Assembly (NCBI RefSeq): GCF_030272615.1
Contig: NC_081406.1
Location: 216,636,997-216,700,996, forward strand
DNA length: 64,000 nt
Direction: 5' to 3'
Origin: Cryptomeria japonica
Taxonomy: Eukaryota; Streptophyta; Pinopsida; Cupressales; Cupressaceae
Every line of letters begins with the position of its first letter. Position 1 is the first letter of the stretch. Positions 45,460 through 56,864 of this stretch are shown piece after piece. The notes under the pieces are model-generated. The model saw only the letters and a program-made list of their open reading frames with translations. It was not told the origin of the DNA and did not search any database. A program made the translations under genes and the position numbers.

Positions 45460-45828
45460 TAGAGTTCGGTGAAAGCATCAATTCTATGACTCTACAGAAT
45501 ACTATTTGTGAGTTGATGTTGATTTACACACTTTAGAAGGTCATCTAAAGTTATGAAGGAAACAGTGAATGAAGACAAGATGCCCTAACCGAGACTATGA
45601 TGATACATTTGTATATGTTTTAACAGAAAGGAAATTACTTCATAGGGGAAGTAATCATGAATTAGTTTTACTTTTGGCATTGTTCTCAAAGGGGGAGAAG
45701 ACTAATGACAAGGGGAGAAGATTACAAGAAAAGTTTACAGCTCAAGGATAATAAGAGAAGAATAACAACAGTCTGAATCAATTGGAATAAATCAAGTTGG
45801 TATTGCCATCAATGCCAAAGGGGGAGAT
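45460..45828 (+). other. 3' untranslated interior and polypurine tract of the plus copia
   Basis: It contains two purine tracts, CAAAGGGGGAGAAG near 45687 and CCAAAGGGGGAGAT (45815-45828) directly before the 3' LTR. The 60-residue frame at 45569-45751 has no recognised features. Confidence 0.75.
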
Positions 45829-47318
45829 TGTTGGCATTACATTAAGTTTGTTGATATTGAGAAGGTTGTTGGAGATTGTTGATATAATTGATAAAGGATG
45901 ATTACTGTCTTAATAATATTATTTTGTCATTGATGTCAAGCAATTGATTTTCTGATTTAGTATGATGTCGCCATATCTTAAAGAGTATGTTTTGATGAGT
46001 ATAAATATGTCGGTAAGTGACACAGAAAGAATGTGAAAATGAAGGGGAGTAATAAGTTATTCAATGGGCAACTATTACCAAGTTAGACAGTTATGAGATT
46101 ATGTTATTTTGATTGTTTTGATATCCTACATATGTGTATTCAAAGACTGAATATGAAGGAGAAAAGATTTCATGTAATAGAATGAGTAAAGGTTTGATAG
46201 TATTCTATTTTACCAAGAAAGGAGCTAGTCGATAAACACCAAGGTTATTAGTGTTGGTTAAAGAAGAAAGAATATATACCAAGTAAAGTTCAGTATTTAC
46301 TGAGTATCAACCGAGCAGTAACAAAATGCATTGGATGAATAAATACATTATTAAAAGAAGGATGCCAATGAGCTGGAGATTTATAGAAGATTGGAATGTC
46401 GTGCAAGAAGTTTGTTAATGATCAATGACAATGAAAATTCAACAGTTAGATCTACATCACAGATTGAACGGTCATAACTAAGCACAAGTACCAAGGAAGG
46501 TATACAAGTTCCAAGGCAAGATAAAATATTTTTTAGTTTGAAGGATTCAATGAACCTATTCAAAGTTTGATGATCTGATGGGTAAGATTAATCATGGGAA
46601 ATGTGATTAAGGAGATTAAGTGGTTTGGAATTGCTTATAAATAAGGAAAAGTTGATGAACACAGTATGCAGGCAAATAGAAGAGCAATGATACTGCAGAG
46701 GTGATTACCGAGTATAGAATATTAAAGATCAGATTGAAGAATAGATTGAGAAGCCCAACAAGGAGGAAGATAAGTCTTATGACAAGATTATTTTGAGCAC
46801 ATAGAGTCTGCTTTAACATTTTAGATGTAAAGTTGTAGATATATTTTATTATTGTTATTTACTTTTGTAAGTGACAAGAAATCTCTTAACTGAGTGGACC
46901 TAACAATCTTATTTGTAAATCCTCTAGCAAGGTAACATTCTGAATGAGTGTTTGAAATCCTTTTACAAGGTTACTTCTAACAAAGGGCAAGATTCTAATA
47001 GGTCTAAGGGAAATCCCTTGACCAGGTCACATCTAGCAATGTGTTTATGTAATCTTTAACAGGATTGGCTTTTAACTGAGCATACTCTAGAAGAGTATAT
47101 TTTCTTTGTGGGTCTGAAATCCCATAGTGGTTTTTCCCTATTTGGGTTTCCACATTAAATCTGGTGTTATATGCGTTTTGTTGTTCCAAGTTTATCCGTT
47201 TATGAATTTGAATGATTTATAGTCATAATTGCATATCAAGTAAGTTCTACCAAGGTTGAATCTGGATAGATCAATGTATTGTGAGTTTATCTGATTCACC
47301 CCCCTCATCTATCTAACA
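45829..47318 (+). repeat. 3' LTR of the plus copia element
   Basis: Partner of 39728-41220, with a polypurine tract directly upstream. Confidence 0.95.
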
Positions 47319-47323
47319 TAATC
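47319..47323. repeat. Target-site duplication TAATC (right)
   Basis: Identical to 39723-39727. Confidence 0.9.
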
Positions 47324-48192
47324 CCCAAGTTCAAGTACCCAAAGTTCTCCTCAAAATATGAATCATCAACATAGGAAGAATCATCCTCATAAATAGGACC
47401 AAAATGTGAAAAAGAGTACAACCAAGATGCATGATCAACCACCCCAATCACAATGATAGCTCTAGTCTCCTAGTCTCTAATGATAACTGAATCAGTTGTG
47501 AATTCCACAATTTTCCTAGTTGCTCGATGCGTGATTTGATAGATGGAAAGAAGATTGTTTGTCAAATGGGGTACACACAACACATCATTGAAGGATTTAT
47601 CCCTAATGGCAATGGACCCTTTCCCAATAACATCCATGTATGTATGTTTTCCCATAAAAATCTACGGCATGTGGCAAGGCTCAAATGAAGAGAACATAGA
47701 CTGTGAAGATGCCTTATGATGAGAAGCCCCTAAATCTAGAAGCCATCTCCCTAAATCATGACCTGTAGTAGCACAAAGAGCTTGTCCCTTTCCTTTACCT
47801 ATCCCAAAAGAGTGATCCTTTCCTTTATACTTTTCCTTGGAAGAAGAAGCCAAATTAGACATTCTAGAAGGTAGGTTGATTTTGTTCTTCTCAAGAAGAT
47901 TCTTCAACTCATCAATATCCTTGTTGTAACAATGATGTTCATCATGTCTCGACTTCTTGCAATATGCACAAAAAAGGTTGTCCTTATATTTCCTCTTAGG
48001 TGAGGATGGAGAATCACCTTGTTGTGGAGAGGAGGATTGTGCTCCATCTTGTTTAGACTTAGGTTGCTTTTGGTTCTTGCCTTTTCCTTGATTGCTTTGA
48101 TTCCCTTTATTATCCACCAAAGCTTGTGATGTTGAAGATTTGAGAATCCCCATCTTAGTCAACTTAGATTGCTCAAGTATCAACATCTCCAT
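47324..48192 (-). pseudogene. Outer copia: nucleocapsid knuckle, protease and pre-integrase remnant
   Basis: A basic, Gln/Ser/Lys-rich linker precedes a zinc knuckle CAYCKKSRHDEHHC, intact as CX2CX4HX4C. The protease site reads RWLLDLGASHHKASS, with D-L-G where D-S-G is usual, one C-to-T change. After a stop near 47660 the frame reads GKGSIAIRDKSFNDVLCVPH, then NNLLSIYQI, SVIIRD, a TAG, and GVVDHASWLYSFSHFGP, a pre-integrase-like block. An acidic run (YEDDSSYVDDSYFEENFGYL) follows instead of an integrase core, up to the plus copia insertion. Confidence 0.8.
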
Positions 48193-48234
48193 AAATGCAT
48201 CAAATTAGGGGAGGTGTGTAAGAAGAACCTTGAG

Positions 48235-48615
48235 CTAACCAATGGGTATGAAGCCTAGATACAAAGGTTGCATACAATAAAGGAAGATTTTCCAACAAGT
48301 TATAAGCCAATTAAGCATCCTTTTTGTCAATCCACAATCCTTTAGCTTTTCTCTTAGCTCATTTTCTTTGGTGACATAATCTTTGATTGTATCAAAATCC
48401 TTGGGATCCAATGTTGTGAGTTCACTATCAATCTTGTAGCCCTTAATCTCAACTTGACCATACAACTTCTCATAAATATCCCAAGCCTCCTTAATTGTAG
48501 TACACTTATTATCGTGCCTATGATGTGTGATACTTGCAGTTGCAACACAAACACTTAATAGATCATTACAAGCATGGTTAGGAAATAATAAGAGAACAAA
48601 AATGAACCATGACAA
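48235..48615 (-). pseudogene. Outer copia gag core
   Basis: Minus frame with CTTIKEAWDIYEKLYGQVEI, then TTLDPKDFDTIKDYVTKENE and LREKLKDCGL, a copia UBN2-type capsid. The N-terminal part is missing, because an LTR ends just upstream near 48617. It links to the knuckle frame at 48192 through a frameshift. Confidence 0.8.
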
Positions 48616-48616
48616 A

Positions 48617-49639
48617 GTGACCTATCGCCTCCTAAGAAATGCGAGTATGGATTTGCTCTCAGATCTAGATAAGCAATCCTAGTGACTTGACTACACCTAG
48701 ATGGAGGATTTGAAATGATAATGATATGCAAAGATGAGATTGATTATGCTAAATTGATCCAAGAGACTAATGAAACTAATAATATGCATGATTAAGCTAT
48801 GATAATGATGCAATTAAGCTAGAAAAGAGATTGATTAAGCTACATGATTCAACAATTATGCTAGAAAATGATCAAATTAAACTAATGCAATTGCCTATAA
48901 CAATAATGCTCAAATGATATGCCTATAGTAACAATGCATAAGATGAAAATGAGATGGGATCCTTATTGCTCCAAAATGGGGGATATTTATAGGATCTCCA
49001 AGGCCAGGGATGAGGTGGTAGGAATCAATGATCAAGATTGAGTTTGAAGATATCAAGGGTGAAATTGAAGGAGGTTGGAGAAGAGGTTCGAGGAAGAGAC
49101 ACTTGTCATCTCTATGGTGACAAGTGTCCAAGAGAGGAGACATGTGGCCAAAGTGACATGTGTCTCAAGAAGAAAATATCCACACCATAGGAGGTCAGGA
49201 TAAGGAGGTTAGAATGTGGAAGATAGGATAGGGCTAGTTAAACCCAAGGTTAGGTGGAATGGGTTAGGTTAGAGGGATGGTTAGGTTAGGTGGTTAGAAA
49301 TTAGGAGACATGTGGGTAATTTTAATTTAAAAATTCAAATAATAGGAAAAGACTAATTAATTCTCAACAACTCTAAAATGGATTTGTTTTAGTTAATTAG
49401 AGGATTAGAAGAATTGATTTAAATGTGGTGGGGGGGGGGCAGATTAATTAATTTGAATTAATTAATCAAGGGGGGCTATCGAAATGAACCTATTAAATAA
49501 ATCCTTAGACTTATTAATAAATAGATGAAAGGGAGAATTTAATCAAATTGCGTAATGAATTCAATTAAATTAGGAAGGGGAATTAATTAAATAATTGCTT
49601 ATTTAATTAACTATCTTCAAACCATTTTTAGGTGTATAC
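48617..49639 (-). repeat. Minus-strand gypsy 3' LTR inserted in the outer gag (low end approximate)
   Basis: The minus strand starts TGTATACACCTAAAAATGG at 49639, preceded by a purine-rich AAAGAAGGGCAAAA tract. A TATA box (TATAAATA, 48991-48984 on minus) lies about 650 bp in. The low-coordinate end near 48617 is set by where outer gag resumes. Its first ~240 bp form part of an inverted repeat with 51182-51600. Confidence 0.6.
48984..48991 (-). promoter_or_regulatory. LTR TATA box
   Basis: The minus strand reads TATAAATA followed by TCCCCC. Confidence 0.5.
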
Positions 49640-49821
49640 ATTTTGCCCTTCTTTGAAATGAGATGTGATGACACGTTGATCCAAAGAATAATCTCATTTT
49701 GATGATGATATTAGTTTGATATGATGCCCCAACTACTGATTGATAAATTGTGATATGATGATGCCCCCTCAAGAGATCAATTGAGATAATTGACCTTTGG
49801 AGTTTTTGGATCTTTGCGAAA
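49395..49821. repeat. Inverted repeat, left arm
   Basis: About 425 bp that pairs with 51182-51600 in inverted orientation. It covers the 3' interior, polypurine tract and LTR start of a gypsy family. By eye the arms are about 90% identical, with small indels. Confidence 0.9.
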
Positions 49822-51181
49822 TTGATATCCCAATTAGAAATGAATTGATTTCTGCAACTGTGGTTGATGAAAATGTGAGTTCTACAATCACGGTGATGTG
49901 GTTTTTGATTATTGATAAATCTTGATTGATTAGATTGATAAGATATAGATTCAGTCTAGTTTCAGGAATGATACCTCCTGTATAGGACAAAGATGATCAA
50001 AGCATCTGGTTTCAGGAATGATATATCCTATATAAGACATGATCAGAATGTCTGGTTTCAGGAAAGATACATCCTATATAAGACAAAGATGGAATAGATG
50101 AGATGTGATTGATTGATAGAATTGATAAGATTGATTGGATAAAGAACTGACAGTTTGTTGATATCAAATTGCAGGAAGATTTAGATATGCTGATGTTGGT
50201 TCTATTGAGGGGAGGAATATAAGATTTTCGCTGGGTCGATAATATCTTGAGAGAGATGAGTCATCATTTCGATTGCATATACACTCATGATGATACCTTG
50301 ATGTTTCCTACGATATATTTAACCTTGGATAAAATGAGCATGTGGGATCCCATGCAAGAATGAAATGCAAGCTAAATGCAAATGCCAATGCAAAGCTATG
50401 ATTGGATCAGTCACTGGGTTATTGTGTTTTATCATCATTGAGATTTTTAAAATGTCAGAAGTGAGTGCAAACATCAATGGTATAATTAAACGATGATGAC
50501 CTAAGCATGATTTTCTTGGATTTTGATATGGAAAGTTAGCACAAGCATCGATGTATAATTGAACCAAGATGACCTAATTGTTGCTTGCATAAAATAGGTA
50601 GTATTAACCATTTCAATATGCAAATCGGAAATATCTTCAATGATACTCTAGTGATCATGTCCTGAGACAAATTTGCACATATTAATGATTAATTTACAAA
50701 CAACAAACAAGAAAAATATTATGTTCCTTCCTTGTTCCTCTAATCAGAGACATCCTGGAGTTACTCAGAAATCATGAGAGCGAAAATCAAGATAGAAAAG
50801 ATATCATCCATTGAAAAGTGTGTGAATGTGCTTAGTTTGACTTTGTGATAGTTTGATGGTTGATAATTTAATCTCATGTTTGATGTTGGATATGTCTCAT
50901 TTTTCGCTTGATAAGAGTTGCCTAATTGTTGTTCTCCCTATTTGATTCAGCTCAAAATGATCAAAACTTTTGCCCCCTACTAGGTTCAGGATTTTACCCC
51001 AAGCCTAAATTCATTATGATATACCCAATGATCCAAACTTTGGTGAGAAGCCACCCAGGATGCCCACATATATACAAAGGCTTTATTATGGATATGAATA
51101 ACGCTAAATGAATGCAAGCTAAAGGATGCATGAACTAATAGATGGAAGAGCTAGCAGATAGATAGTGTCTATTTTCCAGGT
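49822..51181. other. Loop of the inverted repeat, gypsy 3' interior
   Basis: Noncoding sequence, rich in GAT and TGAT words. It probably belongs to the 3' untranslated interior of one or both gypsy copies. No coding frame is recognised. Confidence 0.45.
49954..50094. repeat. Three tandem ~46-bp units
   Basis: Units begin TCT(A/G)GTTTCAGGAA at about 49954, 50005 and 50051 and carry CCT(A/G)TATA(A/G)GACA. Confidence 0.85.
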
Positions 51182-51600
51182 TTTCACAAAGATCCAAAAA
51201 CTCTAAAGGTCAATTATCTCAATTGATCTCCTGAGGGGGCATCATCATATCACAATTCATCAATCAGTAGCTGGGGCATCATATCAAACTAATATCATCA
51301 TCAAAATGAGATTATTCTTTGAACCGACGTGTCATCACATCTCACTTCAAAGAGGGGCAAAATGTATACACCTAAAAATGGTTTGAAGACAATTAATTAA
51401 ATAAGAAATTATTTAATTAATCCCCCTTCCTAATTTAATTGAATTCATTAGGCAATTTGATTAAATTCTCCCTTTCATCTACTTATTAATAAATCTAAGG
51501 ATTTATTTAATAAGTTCATTTCCATAGTCCCCCTTCATTAATTAATTCAAATTACTTAATCTTCCCCCCCATTTAAATCAATTCTTCTAATCCTTTAATT
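51182..51600. repeat. Inverted repeat, right arm
   Basis: Partner of 49395-49821. Confidence 0.9.
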
Positions 51601-52340
51601 TATGATATATTATTGACTTCAACTAAATTTAATTAGGTAGTGATTTTGAGAAGAAATTGTACTTTCAGTATTTAATTAAATTAGGCAGTGATTTTGAGTA
51701 GAAATGACCAAATACTGAAAGTACAATTTCTACTCAAAATCACTAAAAACTAATGGCAGATTATGGAAGTAGATGAAGTAGATGACCCCAAACGAAGCCT
51801 TTGAAGTTGCAAAATCTGGGATTAGATAGGTATAGTCATGAGAATCTGCGAATTCTGAAAAATCTATCAATCAAAATTAGAAAATTCCTCCACCATTACA
51901 AAGAGCATGAAATTTTGGCCCATTTAAAAAAAAATTACACAAAAAAAGGAGCCAAAATGAGCAAGTTACTACCATTTGAAGTCGAACTACAAAACTAAAA
52001 AGCCAAATGGTGAGGGGGTAAATTTTTTTCAAAAATTGCTAATGTGTGCTGATGTCATCTTTTCACTATATTAAAATTGATGGCCATATTCCCGTCAAAA
52101 TGGTCGTCGCTCCTTTCTCCTTGGTCATACGAATAGTGATGATGTGGCTATTTGTGATTCATCTATACTATACAGAAAGAAGAATTAGCAGGTGACGTGA
52201 TGGTCTGCATGGCACCGTACGGATGATGTGGTAGTTTTAAGTGGTGCCAACTGGGCACTTATGTGTCACCAACATGGCACTGATCATAGGGCAGGTTACG
52301 TGGCACGTGACATGTGTGTGCTACATCTTTTGCTTACTAG
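51363..52340 (+). repeat. Plus-strand gypsy 3' LTR (right end not determined)
   Basis: It starts TGTATACACCTAAAAATGG after the tract CAAAGAGGGGCAAAA. It is the same family as the minus LTR starting at 49639, in opposite direction. A compact hairpin lies inside at 51639-51744. Confidence 0.55.
51639..51744. repeat. 35-bp-arm hairpin with an extra direct copy
   Basis: Arm 51639-51673 (starts AGTGATTTTGAG) is inverted at 51710-51744 with one mismatch. The 36-base loop holds a third copy of AGTGATTTTGAGTAGAAAT (51687-51705) in direct orientation. Confidence 0.9.
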
Positions 52341-52983
52341 GTGACTGACAGGGTTATCCATGTGGCAGGAGGAAAGAATAGGGACTACCGAGAAGTACAG
52401 GTTGCTGGGGCACAATGGACGATGGAGCAAGGGGAGACCGATGGCCCACCGAAACCAAACAACCAATGATGGGGCTCACGCGAACAGAGATGGCCAGTGG
52501 GGAGATCGTCAGAGCTTCCAACACCATAAACCACAAACGACGATGGGAAGAACTGGCAGCGGTTGGGTTGGAGGCTGAGGGGTGCGGGGTATGACTGCAG
52601 AGTACAGGCGCTGACAGAATAGAGAACGGCCTGCAAAAACTACGTGCATAGTAGGGTGGTCTAGGGTGGGGGGGGAAACCCCCCCAAAAATAATTTTTTT
52701 GATTTTCTTTATGAAATATACTTTTTTTTAAACCGATTTTAAATCGGTAAAAAAAACTTTTTAAATTTCTATGAAAAAATATATAAGTAAATATGCACAA
52801 TTTTTTTTTTTTTGAAAATCCATACAATATACTCATTTTTTATGGAAATGGCCACTCGAACTCAACTGTGATGTCCAAATTGCCATAGGATGCCCCCCCT
52901 CCCCCCCTCCAAAAAAAAAAAAATGCAAATCCCTAAATCTGAAATTGAAGCCTCCAAAAAAGACTAATCAAAGAAGCCCTTTA
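52341..52983. other. GC-richer segment, homopolymer runs and outer-element leader
   Basis: 52370-52660 is GC-rich compared with its flanks and ends in a G/C run. A 17-base dyad ACCGATTTTAAATCGGT lies near 52733. C and A runs lie at 52893-52921. On the minus strand MAIWTSQLSSSG (near 52884) could be the lost N-terminus of the outer gag. The frames across 52354-52836 show no family features. Confidence 0.4.
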
Positions 52984-52996
52984 GGCTTTGATACCA
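52984..52996 (-). promoter_or_regulatory. Primer-binding site of the outer element
   Basis: The minus strand reads TGGTATCAAAGCC, one change from TGGTATCAGAGCC, two bases inside the 5' LTR. Confidence 0.85.
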
Positions 52997-52998
52997 TG

Positions 52999-53495
52999 TG
53001 AGATTTTATCAAGATCAAGATCTCAATGAAATGTACAAAATAGAGATAAAATATTGATAGAAATAAACTGTATTCTATCAAGATGAAAATCCTAATCAAC
53101 TGGATCATCAAAAGTTGTTGTTGTTACATACAATGAATATGAGCTTGCTTATATAGGCAAGGCTATATGGATATGTGAGCACACAAACATGACATGTGGC
53201 TCAATAAGAAACAAGGGTAGGTAGGAAATAGGTGTGTTAGGTAGGAGAAACAATAAAATATTCCACATGAGGTGGATCACCCACTGAAGGTGGAATTATC
53301 ATCCCACAATAAGTGGATATGATAAAGTAATAACAAGATCACACAATAAAAGGTGGAAATCTCCTAGAATGCTCTATCCCAATGTGGCACAAACACCCAA
53401 GTGTCTCATACCCAAACTACTATGATATGCATGTACCTAAGTAAACTTAATTAAGGTGTAATAATATCCAACATGAATAATTAATTACAGCAACA
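52999..53495 (-). repeat. 5' LTR of the outer copia element
   Basis: Equal in length to and a direct repeat of 33693-34189. Minus-strand TATATAAGC at 53155-53147. Confidence 0.9.
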
Positions 53496-54110
53496 ATTCC
53501 CTATATTGTTTCAACCTATCTTCCCATTCTACTTGATTTTGCAACAAAGAGGTGAACACCTTGATTTGAATTTCACAAACAAAAATGTTTAGAAAGGATT
53601 GGTAATAATGGCCTAGAAGGAAACCGTGCAAATAAAATTCGCACATCTGGTTTTGGTAAATAGGATGACTCCAATAAAGTCCTCAAGAAAGTCATCATCA
53701 TCATCACACTTTACTTTCCTCCCTAGTACCAATTGGTTAATCTTGCACTGAAGAAATCTCTCTCTGAGGAACAAAGTATATACTCCAGAGGGTTTTCTCA
53801 TTGCCAGTAGAGTTGATGATAGCTTTGCCACTTGATCTACTTGTTGAGTGGGTTTATCCCTTTGATCTTTCACTTCTTTGAGTTTTTTTGACAACTCAAC
53901 ATTTTCTTGTTTACATTTTTCAACAACCAAGGAAATTTCCCAGGGAATAGCAAAGGAAGTTGAAGTGCCTTGAGCATGATTTAGTACTACCTAACTTATG
54001 AATTGTTGTTCTTTTATTGCCAGCTCTTCTCTCAATCTCCTTATTTCTTCTTCATTTTGTAATGCCTAATTAGTGACTTGACACAATGCTTCTTCTATTT
54101 TTGATTAAGT
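53496..54110 (-). pseudogene. Proximal part of the split coiled-coil frame
   Basis: On the minus strand: NEEEIRRLREELAIKEQQFI, a stop, then CKQENVELSKKLKEVKDQRD (residues 5-24 of the frame at 53930-53613), ending in a stop and frame change. The last 20 codons before the LTR read VFTSLLQNQVEWEDRLKQYR. Heptad-like charge spacing predicts a long coiled coil. The remainder lies at 33429-33692 on the other side of the outer retrotransposon. I do not recognise the family. Confidence 0.5.
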
Positions 54111-54262
54111 GAAAAGAAGGTTTTGAAGGGGCCGTGAAACCCTTTACATTAGATTATAAAAAGATAAAGCATTAAAAGCCCAGCTAGATAGAACAAAACA
54201 CAAAAAGGAAATGACTGGCAAATACAAAAAGCCAACAAAAGCCCCAAAAGAAATAGAAGGAT

Positions 54263-55320
54263 TGTTGGTATTTTGGTATAGTTTTGTCATTGATGTCAAC
54301 ACCTACTAAAACACTAGTACTTTGGAGATCCAGCAGCATTCACCGGCAAGCAAGTAACTATTGCACAATTACTGGTATATGGTTCACCGACAGGATATAA
54401 TGATCACCGACACTTGAAATGATATGGAAGACACTTGGTAATATCAAAGACATCATGTGGACATCTTATCTTAATGAATTAATCATTGGTATATTCATAT
54501 TTGCATATTTTCTTTTATCGGCAAATAGGTCCAAGATTACCTAGGGTTACCGACAGGTTTATCTTTTCCAGATCAGCATGGTACATTATGGAAATGATTA
54601 ATTATTGTTGTGAATACATTAAGCCAACATGTTCAATCAGTTATTGCATCGGATATTATATTATTTGTAAAATGTTTCATTCTAATATCTTGTAGAGCCA
54701 ACCTACTAAAATTGGTCTTAGGTTATGGTATAAAGGTAAGATCTTATTTGTAAGATCAGGTGTGGAATGCGAAAAAGAATTGTGTAAAGGTATATGCGAG
54801 ATTAAGCAGTGTAATACACGCAGACATCATTTGAAGGTGAAGTTAGGTTTTTGTGAAAGCATATCAGCATTACACCGGTACTGAATCTAAAATATGAAGA
54901 TGTTATTTTGTGCAGTACATTCTTATTGGATTTAACCATCCAACTATAGTCAGTGTGACTCCCATTTTGTGATTGGCAGTGAGCTCTAGGCTGTTGGCCA
55001 TTCTGCATGTGCAGACACCATTTATGTACACTTACTATCTACAGTAGTATCATCTGATTGTGGGTAAGGTTTCCCACCATGTTTTTTCCCCTTACAAGGT
55101 TTCCATGTACAAATATTGGTGTCATGTGTTGTGGATGACTTTGTGTTTATGTTCTATGGATTAATCTTTACCGATATAACAATTAACTGTTAAAATTGTC
55201 TACCTGCATACATAACTGGTTTACCGGTATTAAGCATTAAGTTTGTTAAGTTGTTTGTGGTTTGAATTTAATAAACAACTAATTCACCCCCCTCCTCTCA
55301 GTTGTCTCTGGGACCTAACA
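54263..55320 (+). repeat. 5' LTR of a plus copia element
   Basis: It begins TGTTGGTATTTTGG and ends GGGACCTAACA, followed two bases later by a PBS variant. A TATAAAGG lies at 54729. It is 1,058 bp. The 3' partner is missing because the element is cut at 56864. Confidence 0.8.
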
Positions 55321-55322
55321 AT

Positions 55323-55334
55323 TGGTATTGGAGC
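55323..55334 (+). promoter_or_regulatory. Primer-binding site, initiator tRNA-Met variant
   Basis: TGGTATTGGAGC differs at two positions from TGGTATCAGAGC. Confidence 0.75.
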
Positions 55335-55385
55335 TTAGTCCTCTTTTACAGAAGTTTAACAACTTGAGGAGATCCAATATCTACT

Positions 55386-56500
55386 AATTATTTCAGGAAG
55401 GATAGTCCTAAACTTGATGGAACCAACTATGGCATATGGAAGATCAGAATAGAGACACATCTAAATTGCATTGGTAAAGATGTTTGGGAAATTACAAAGA
55501 AAGGTTACACTACTATTGTACCTGGTCAGCCCAGTCCAACTACCTTGGCTAAAGATGAGGAAAATGATTGCAAAGCAAGAGAAGCACTTTTGAGTGCATT
55601 ATCAAATCAACAAATCATGGGATTATCAGATAGGTCTACTGCTAAAGCTATTTGGGATCATTTGGAAACACTGAATGAAGGAGATTCTATAGTCAAAATT
55701 GCAAAGCTTGAAAGCTTCCAGGTCAGGTATGAACATCTGAAAATGGAAGAAGATGAAAGGATTTCTTCTTTTATGGAAAGAGTAAATGATATTGTTTTGG
55801 GTATTAAATGTTGTGGAGGAACCTTAAGTGAGGATGAAATTGTTTCAAAAATCTTAAGAGGATTGCCACTAGCATATAAAATGAAGGTTACTACTATAAA
55901 TGAGTTAAGAACAATGCCTAATACATCAGTAACTAGGGATACATTAATTGGAAAACTTTCAGCTTTTGAAATTGAAGAATTTGGTCCTATTGCTACTATA
56001 AAGACAAATTTAGCCTTTAAAGCATCAACATCATCTACTCCATCATTTGACAAATCTGATTGGAAAGCCTTTTATGCAAGAGAACTTGAAGAAAGCAGGA
56101 AAGAAAATGAAGAACTTGAAGAACTTGAAGAACTTGAAGCACTATTTGCAAGGAAAATGCCTAAATGTCCAATTGGAAGTATGAAGGTAAAGCACCCTTT
56201 AAATGTTTTAACTGCAATAAGATTGGTCATATGGCTTCGAGATGCCCTGATAGACATGCTAGACTAAGAGAAGAAGCTAGAAGGACATACAAGCCTAATC
56301 CTGAATATCAGAGATATAGATTTAAGAAGAACAAAGATAAATCTTGTTACATTGCTAATGAAGGTGTAATTGATGATTCTGATGAGGATCTGGTAGACAA
56401 TGGATGGGTTTTTGTTGCTATAATAGAAGATCAACTGGCACCTACTGTTCAACCAGTAGAACAAGCCCTAGTAGCTAAAGTTGAAGTAAAAGATGAATAG
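55386..56500 (+). pseudogene. Ty1/copia gag
   Basis: The frame opens without an ATG around 55386 (STNYFRKDSPKLDGTNYGIW), and an expected start just upstream appears lost. Capsid motifs follow: STAKAIWDHLETLNEGDSIV, MEEDERISSFMERVNDIV, and ILRGLPLAYKMKV. An (EEL)-type repeat at about 56100-56140 comes from GAACTTGAA units. A frameshift near 56150-56165 leads to the knuckle frame with CFNCNKIGHMASRC, an intact CX2CX4HX4C. The frame ends at a TAG (56498-56500) directly before the protease site. Confidence 0.88.
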
Positions 56501-56864
56501 ATCATTGACTCAGGATGCTCACATCATATGATAGGAGACAAAGGCAAATTCTTGAACTTTAAAGAATACAATGGAGGTTTAGTAAGATTTGGAGATGACA
56601 AAGCCTATTCAATCAAACATAAGGGTACAATATCTCTTGATGGTACGCATAAAACTGACAATGTTTACTATGTTGAAGGATTAAAGCATAATCTTTTAAG
56701 TGTTGGTCAATTAGATGAGAAAGGATTTCAGTTACAATTTAAAAATGGAAAATGCAAAATCATGAATAGAACTGGTTTGGAAATTGCAACTGGTAATCAG
56801 ACTAGAGGTAATATCTTTCATTTGAATAACAGTGAAAAGACATGCTTGATTGCACATATAGATG
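56501..56864 (+). pseudogene. Ty1/copia protease and pre-integrase start, truncated
   Basis: The reading resumes right after the TAG with IIDSGCSHHMIGDKGKF (D-S-G intact), then NGGLVRFGDDKAYSIKHKG, HNLLSVGQLDEKGFQLQF and RGNIFHLNN. It stops where a gypsy LTR begins (TGTAAAGC at 56865). No integrase or RT remains. Confidence 0.88.

Larger units (their letters stand above)
39728..47318 (+). mobile_element. Full-length Ty1/copia retrotransposon (7.6 kb), coding region dead
   Basis: LTRs of 1,493 bp (39728-41220) and 1,490 bp (45829-47318) both start TGTTG(C/G)CATTACATTAA and end TCTATCTAACA. The target duplication is TAATC. The PBS is at 41223 and the polypurine tract at 45811-45828. Domain order is gag, protease, integrase, RT, RNase H, which is copia. 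About ten or more in-frame stops are spread through it. By eye the LTRs differ by several percent, so the insertion is not recent. It sits inside the pre-integrase region of the outer minus copia. Confidence 0.95.
33693..53495 (-). mobile_element. Outer copia-like LTR element, 19.8 kb with nested insertions
   Basis: Matching 497-bp LTRs lie at 33693-34189 and 52999-53495, with a PBS variant at 52984-52996 and a polypurine tract at 34190-34200, so it is minus-oriented. Its own parts, in transcription order, are gag (48615-47662), protease and pre-integrase remnant (to 47319), a short degenerate piece (39727-39497), and an acidic frame (about 35100-34561). Foreign DNA fills 48.6-52.9, 39728-47318 and about 35.1-39.5 kb. 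I find no RT, RNase H or integrase core that belongs to it. No clean target duplication is visible; the flanks read GTTCCTA and ATTCCCTA. Confidence 0.8.

Noticed and set aside
49240..49305. GGTTAG-like repeats resembling telomere repeats
   Set aside because: The unit is irregular and is not the plant TTTAGGG repeat; it lies inside an LTR.
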